A DNA stretch of 64,000 bases from Triglochin maritima (Eukaryota; Streptophyta; Magnoliopsida; Alismatales; Juncaginaceae): NCBI GenBank assembly GCA_963682175.1, contig OY821772.1:60472925-60536924 (forward strand), written 5' to 3'. The notes beneath the pieces were generated by a model, which was given only the letters and a program-made list of their open reading frames with translations, searched no databases and was not told the origin of the DNA. The first letter of the stretch is position 1. Each line of letters opens with the position of its first letter. Positions 58,200 to 64,000 of this stretch are shown one piece after another. Made by a program: the position numbers and the translations under genes.

Positions 58200-59135
58200 T
58201 TTGGTGAAAGTAATTTAAAAAGGGATTTTTTCTTAAAATAATCACCTAAAAAATAAAATTGGAAGAATATGCACGTGGAAAACTTAATTGACAAAGTATG
58301 CACCTTAAAAACGACACCACATGTGCCGTTTTCATTAACTAAAAATGACATTGTAGATGCTATTTTTACCCTTAAGAAAAACGGTACCATGAATGTCGTT
58401 TTTACCTGGGCAATTTTTTTCTTGGTTTCGAGATGTTGTTTTTAGCTAAAACATGTTGAACTAGCAACGAGTCGGTAGGGGGTCTCGCTAAGACATGTTG
58501 AGCGAGACTCCCGACTGACTCGTTGCTAGTTCAACATGTCTTAGCTAAAAATGACGTCTCGAAATCAAGAAAGCCAAAATAATAATAATGAAAACCAACT
58601 TGAACTCTTCAAAATGTTATACTTGGATATAATAATTTGAGTTGATTCATACAATTACGATGACTTGGTGTATCTTAGCTGACTTGGTCACTAACCAGAT
58701 GAGAGTGAGATGAGGGTTCCGTTTTCACTCCAATAACCATAACAAAATACATTAGTAACTTCAAATGCACGCGCACGCCTCCTATCTCGGTTTGAGGCGT
58801 GTCAGGGAATTTAGGGGAGAAATTATAGGCTCTAGTCTCTAGGTGATAAAATATATTTTTGGTCCTCGAAATAGTCATGTTGCCTTCAATTCAACTTAAT
58901 GCTTCGACTAATGACTTACCCGTTTTCTCAAGAAACGAGACTCTTGACCGACCCGTCAATAATTCAACAATCCCTATGTAAAAACGACATCAGTGATGTC
59001 GTTTTCATTAAGGGTAACAACACCATCTACAATGCCGTTTTTAGTTAATGAAAACGACACATGTGATGTCGTTTTTAATGTGCATACTTTGCCAATTAAG
59101 TTTTTTACGTGTATATTATTTTAATTTTGTTTTTT
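58200..59135. mobile_element. Nested foldback element with inner hairpin
   Basis: Outer arms 58245-58400 and 58975-59135 are inverted copies (AACGACACCACATGTG / CACATGTGATGTCGTT; TTAATTGACAAAGTATGCAC / GTGCATACTTTGCCAATTAA). Inside, 58425-58489 and 58501-58566 form a tight hairpin (CATGTTGAACTAGCAACGAG and its complement). Confidence 0.75.
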
Positions 59136-59149
59136 TAGCTAATTATTTG

Positions 59150-60405
59150 GAAGAAAGAAATCCTTTTAAAAAAGATGGGCCCAGATTTTCCATCCATCCG
59201 CAAAAAATAAACCAACTCGTGGTGCAGACATCGGATCGGATAGTGGGGTTCTCGTCCCAAATTCCAAACTATCTACACCGTACGATTCTTCTTTAACAAA
59301 ATCCAACGGTCGTAATCCCTCGAACCGAATCTCGTCCCACTCCATCCCTCCCGCATATATTCTCGCAATACCCCAAAAGCTCGAACCTTTTCTTTTATTT
59401 TCCTTTTGTTCTTTAAAAATCTCAAATCTCTTCGCCGATTCCGTCGTCGTTCTCGATTCCATCCCCAAATCATTCTCCGGTTGGTGTTGGTGGTGGTGTT
59501 TGTGGTGGTGTTGAGGAAGACGCGGACGGAGCCGTCGAGGTCAGAGTTGTCCCCTCAAATTACGATTTTTATCGTTTTTTTCTTTGCTTATGGGGTTCTT
59601 TTGATGATATTGGTTTTGGGTAGGCGGAAAGGTGGGATCTTTTTGGGAGGATTTGGTTTTTGAGCTTCTTGGTTGATTGGGGATTGAATTTTTAACTCTC
59701 GTTTTTTTGGTTTTTGGTGTTTTTCTGTGGTTTTCATCGTGTTGGGTTGTGAAAGATTTGAGCTTTTTTTGTGATTTTTTTTGATATAAACTAGTTTGGA
59801 GTAAGAATTTGAAGGGTGTGAACTCTATGTAACAGTGCTGGAGGGTGAATTACGGCTTTCGATCATGTGATTATTATTTTTGCTTATTGTGGTTGTTTAT
59901 GAATAGTTTTTAATCGTGAGATCACGTGAAATTCATATCAGCTTACATATAGTTTGGTGACTCTTTCAGCATTTAAGATCACAGAATTACTGTGTAAAAA
60001 AGAAAAAGATGTTCACAGAAATTTAAAGTTTAGGTACCTCATATGCCTCTTTGGTTGAAGTTGTTCACAGAATTGCTGTGTAAAAAAGAAAAGATGTTCA
60101 CAGAATTTTAAAGTTTAGGTACCTCGCATGCCTCTTTGGTTGAAGTTTGAGCATTTGTTTTCGGGTTAATTTTTTTGTCAGTTTAAATTTTACATGTTCT
60201 CTGCGTGATGTTTTGTTCCGTACGAAATCGAAAAATTACTGCTCGGAGTTGCTTAATATTAAGGAAAATTGGTGTTTGATTGGTTACTCTTTTACCATGC
60301 AGGTGGATAAAATTGAATTGTCACTCCTGTCATTGTGGTTGAAAATGGATTTTTTCTGTTGCGGTGGTTGTTGGTACCTTTAGATTTTTATTTGGGCGGA
60401 TTATC
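59150..60405 (+). promoter_or_regulatory. Promoter, 5'UTR and UTR intron of the MYB-CC gene
   Basis: A TCTTC-rich leader (59390-59480) precedes a possible donor TCGAG|GTCAGA ending the exon at 59539. An acceptor CATGCAG ends at 60302, about 100 bp before the start codon. A repeated block (TGTGTAAAAAAGAAAAGATG, then TTCACAGAAT) occurs at 59990 and 60078 inside the intron. Confidence 0.5.
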
Positions 60406-63400
60406 ATGACCTCGAGGTTATCTTCTTATGTTGGAAGAAGCTCAGGTCAATCCATGGACGGATTAGATGCAACTTATAGTAATCGTCCATCAGGTTCGTT
60501 AGATATGTCCTCCTTCTTGGATGATGAGAGTCCGACACCATCAAACTCTCTTCCTTTTTCTACGCAAAGGGAATCACAAACTAGTAATCCAGCAACATAT
60601 TCTAGTCACTTTCTTTCAAATAGTGGTGTCATTGGACCTCTGTTTTCTTCCGATTCCGGACTTCCTTCGAACCATCATCTGCCCTGTAATCAGAATTTCG
60701 CCGCTAGTAATAGTTCATATATTCCTCACTCGTCAAACTACGGAATGCCCCTTCCTGTGACATATTCCTCGCAATCAGGACCATTTGAATCCCAAGAGTT
60801 ATGCAACTTCCCAAAAGACCCCTCTGAACTACAGTGGAGTGCAGATGCGATAAATGAGTATTTTGATTTCAATGATAACATTCCCCTCGAAGATTGTTCA
60901 ATCCCAAATGGTGCTGCTGTCGGTTCTCAGGATCTTACCAAGCAAAATGAATGGTCAGAATGGATGAATGTTGATAAAAATTTGACTTCCAATTGGGATA
61001 ATATTCCTCGAAATGCTAATGCTACCACGGTTGGACCAGAGGTAATTTGTACTTCAACCATAGTTATTGTCAATATATGATTTACGAGACACTATCATTC
61101 TTTATTTACTTTTATCCACTATCATTCTAGCTTCCCTGGTTCCATTTGGATGCTCATATAAAAGTTTTTATCAAAACTATGTTTCTAAATATGTAATTCA
61201 AAACTTCTGAAATGTGTTGGGATGATGACAACGGTTTGGTGTAAAGATGCATTTTTTTCCTTTTGAAAACAATGGAACAAAACTTTCTTTTTTTCTTCTC
61301 AATTGTGTTTTTAGTTTTTTGTTCCATCTCTCAACCACCATCATTTTTCTTTCTTTCCATGTCATGGAGACCTCATTGATTCTACATCACATTAAATTCT
61401 GAGTTTGGTAACTTAGGTCCTTATATTGAAAAGCCAGAAGGATTCTTCTCCGTGTTGTACCGCATCTCCAAAGTCATCAACTTTCACGTCGTTCCTCTGT
61501 ACATTTTTTGGTTCTCTCTTAGAACCAATGTTCTAGATGAGATTGATGAGAGCTTCAAGGAAGAGGAGGAATTTTCTAGGGTATGATTTGGGTAATTGAG
61601 GGACAAGATAGAGAGAATTTTGTATGGTATGATATGGGTAATTTAGGTAAGGTCCTTGGAAGTTGGAAATGTGAAGTATTGGAGATTTTGCAAGAAGATC
61701 CTTTGAGTTGATGACCTATGAGTGGACTGTGTGGTGAAATTGCAAACCTTATGTTTTATTAAAAAATGTGTATTTCATCAAACACTTTTTTTCATTGGAA
61801 ACATTGTTTTAATAATGTGGTATCTAGAGTGAATGCAATTTTAAGAAAATAGGAGTGAGAACTTAGACTTCAAACTAACACTTAATTCAAATAGGGTCAA
61901 TTCACTGGGGATCTTAAAATTGCAAATGTATGGGAATAAACAGAATTTTAAAATGGTTGCCACTCATCATTAATGAAAGTTATTGATTTATTTTCTGTCT
62001 TTCTAGAGTTCTTTGCTAAGAGATCGTAAAGAATTTGGTAGATTTCATTTCTTTGAAAGGAATCTTAGGTAAAATAGGAAAACAGCCAAATGGCTTCAAC
62101 ACTATCAATGTAACCAGGAAAGGGAAAATCAACCTTGAGAAACATACACTGACCATTGGTTTCTTACACATTTTACGTTCACCCATGCCCTGGAAAAACT
62201 GTTAGATTGAGTGTTACTTGAATGAGTATTTCCTACTTACGGGTTTTGTTTTACTTACCATCTATATCATGCAGCTTGTGTGTTCACCAGCGAAACCAGC
62301 GCCAAATCTTCCAGGGCACCAATTGCATGTAAATCAACCAGAACCATCACATGCTGGGGGATTTTGTGCTGTTAATAGTCCACCGCCCCCAGCTAACATT
62401 GCGCCAGCCAAGCAACGTATGCGTTGGACACCTGAGAAGCACGAACGCTTTATCCAAGCTGTGAATCAGCTAGGAGGCTGCGAGAGTACGAGAAATACAA
62501 TACATGTTTTTTACATTCATTGGTGGACTTCAACAGTGACTTCTCTCATCACATTTGATCATTGTGTGCATGTGCAGAGGCTACTCCCAAAGCTGTGCTG
62601 AAACTTATGAATTACGGGGATATGACTATATACCATGTGAAAAGTCATCTTCAAGTAATCTTTTGGGGCGTCGAATCTAATTTTTTGAGATTCAAAATAC
62701 TATTTTTTATATCAATCAAGTTTTTTGTTTTAAATTTTGTCCTTGCACCAATTTCTTCTTGCAGAAGTACAGGACAGCTCGCTACATGCCAGAGCCATCT
62801 GAAGGTGAGTTAACTCAAAATCAAAAGTCCACAATATGTACTGAATACTGGCTAAACTATCTTTATGTGCTCTAGTATTTGGATAGTGAGTATACATGTC
62901 TTACGCTACTCCCCTGTCTTTCAGTCTGCTTCTTGATCAAGCTAATGCAGGCATGTAGTTTTGAGTTTTTGACATGTTTTTCAGGCTCTACTTATTTTTT
63001 CCATTTTCTTTAGTAGTCCTCTAATTTTTATTATGTTTGAGCCATCTTTAGCTTGATTATCTAGTGTTCTAATTTTATTATGTTTATCCATTTTACTATT
63101 TTAGCTTGAATTTTGTCCAAGTTTGTTACTTTGCTATTTCATCAATGTTTTCATTTTGTTATTGTGCTGTTTGTTCATGTAACTTTATGCTTGCAGGGAC
63201 ATCGGAGAGAAACAACACTTTACTTGATAAGGTGCCATCTCTAGAACTAAAGACGTAAGTTATATTCCTTTTTTATTATTAGTGAAGCTTTCCCTGTTCT
63301 GTAATTTGTTGTAAGATTATTCTTCAATTAGGTTAGTTATTATTATATTTTGGAATAAGAAGGGAGGTTTATGGTTGTAGCCCAAATGAGTAAATCTTAC

Positions 63401-64000
63401 ATAAATTGCAACTCTTAAGAGTCGACCCCGTGATCCTTGGTGCATTTGGCATATCGTGTGTTGGTGAACTACCCGAAGACGTTCATGCATTAGTTTCACT
63501 TGGAGGCATCCGTTGAAAATGTCACATGGTTAAGACTGGACTGTTAAGTAAAATAGAAACCAATCGTTTCGTAAGAGATTACTTCTCAGAAGAAGTTGTA
63601 GTTAAAACAAGAAATTATCATGATCTGTCCATGTGAAGTTGTGTATGGAGACTTGCAATAGAACATGTTTGTGTGAGAGTAAAAGTTGAAGTGATTGTAA
63701 AGGCTATGCCAGAAGCATTTTGTCGTGCTGCTGATTTTGAGGTTCACTGGCAGCATGATATGATTTTTAAGTTTAGTTACTTCAACCATTGGTAAGGATC
63801 ATGTTGGATAATTAAATGGAACAAGACGCGTAATGGTAAAGTAAATCATAGAACTTAGAAGTAGGTGTAAATGTTTCTGTCTCTCATCCAGACATTAATT
63901 TTCTTTTAACATGACATGGTAGTTTATTAATAGATTTAGATGGTACTTTCATATTACAGGGGTATGAGGATCACTGAAGCTTTAAGACTCCAAATGGATG
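60406..64000 (+). CDS. PHR1-like MYB-CC transcription factor, 3' end outside the window
   Basis: Exons 60406-61041, 62275-62485, 62578-62654, 62765-62804, 63197-63254 and 63960 to the window end join in frame, giving 355 residues so far. The single MYB (GARP) domain is at about 258-315: KQRMRWTPEKHERFIQAVNQ, then LGGCEKATPKAVLKLM and TIYHVKSHLQKYRTARYMPEP. The start of the coiled coil is GMRITEALRLQMD at 342-354. This domain pair defines MYB-CC factors such as PHR1/PHL1, nuclear regulators that bind GNATATNC sites and control phosphate-starvation genes. The N-terminal 250 residues are Ser/Pro/Asn-rich with a WSEWMNVDKNL..NWDNI acidic stretch. ATG 60406 is the first in-frame ATG. Phosphate role is inferred from family. 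Symbol left blank because PHR1, PHL1 and other members cannot be told apart here. Confidence 0.92.

Noticed and set aside
1..64000. tRNA, rRNA or organelle-derived segments
   Set aside because: I saw no cloverleaf-compatible conserved A and B boxes and no rRNA or plastid gene sequence on reading through; a covariance search could still find one.

Overview
The window reads as nuclear DNA of a eudicot plant. Evidence: intron-rich genes with plant-type splice sites, plant-only families (DUF3527, caleosin, MYB-CC), plant transposon classes (hAT-, Tourist- and MULE-type DNA elements, Ty3/gypsy-type LTRs) and AT-rich intergenic DNA. I could not narrow the species. Coding calls rest on reading frames, splice phases and motif recognition; nothing was searched against a database.

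Five cellular genes are supported. (1) DUF3527 protein, + strand, 3257-5527, with a 5'UTR intron. (2) Glutathionyl-hydroquinone reductase, - strand, 13831-11192, three exons. (3) A FANCF-like Fanconi anaemia core subunit, + strand, 37194-47889, ten exons. (4) A caleosin/peroxygenase, - strand, 52799-49116, six exons. (5) A PHR1-type MYB-CC transcription factor, + strand, 60406 to beyond the window end. All five have consistent splice phases and look intact. They are single-function loci, not an operon or cluster. The reductase and the FANCF-like gene are separated by about 23 kb of transposons.

13.9-37.1 kb is a transposon nest. A FAR1/MULE-like transposase pseudogene (+) converges on an ULP1 (C48) protease gene with a very long charged coiled coil (-). 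Three arrays of one 22-bp minisatellite lie in or between them. A gypsy-type LTR element carrying gag-protease but no reverse transcriptase cuts into the ULP1 gene and is itself split by a 1.5-kb solo LTR with a perfect 5-bp target duplication. Then come loose MULE ends and a large MULE-like element with a plant-mobile-domain gene on one strand and a transposase plus OTU-like protease domain on the other, broken by a MITE and another LTR.

Other mobile DNA: a hAT-like MITE (52-551), a PIF/Harbinger deletion derivative with a G-box-like repeat promoter (6022-7428), two head-to-head Tourist MITEs sharing one TTA (9244-10095), a foldback inside a FANCF intron, a 1.9-kb solo LTR (53246-55170), and three inverted-repeat elements (56.9-59.1 kb).

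The most unusual signal is the 10-bp palindrome CGGTCGACCG. Twenty exact copies occur, all inside three unrelated mobile elements. In the two solo LTRs the sites come as pairs about 20-22 bp apart, and the pairs repeat every about 62-74 bp. This looks like a spaced binding-site array for a dimeric DNA-binding factor shared by different transposon families; I know of no described system that matches it.
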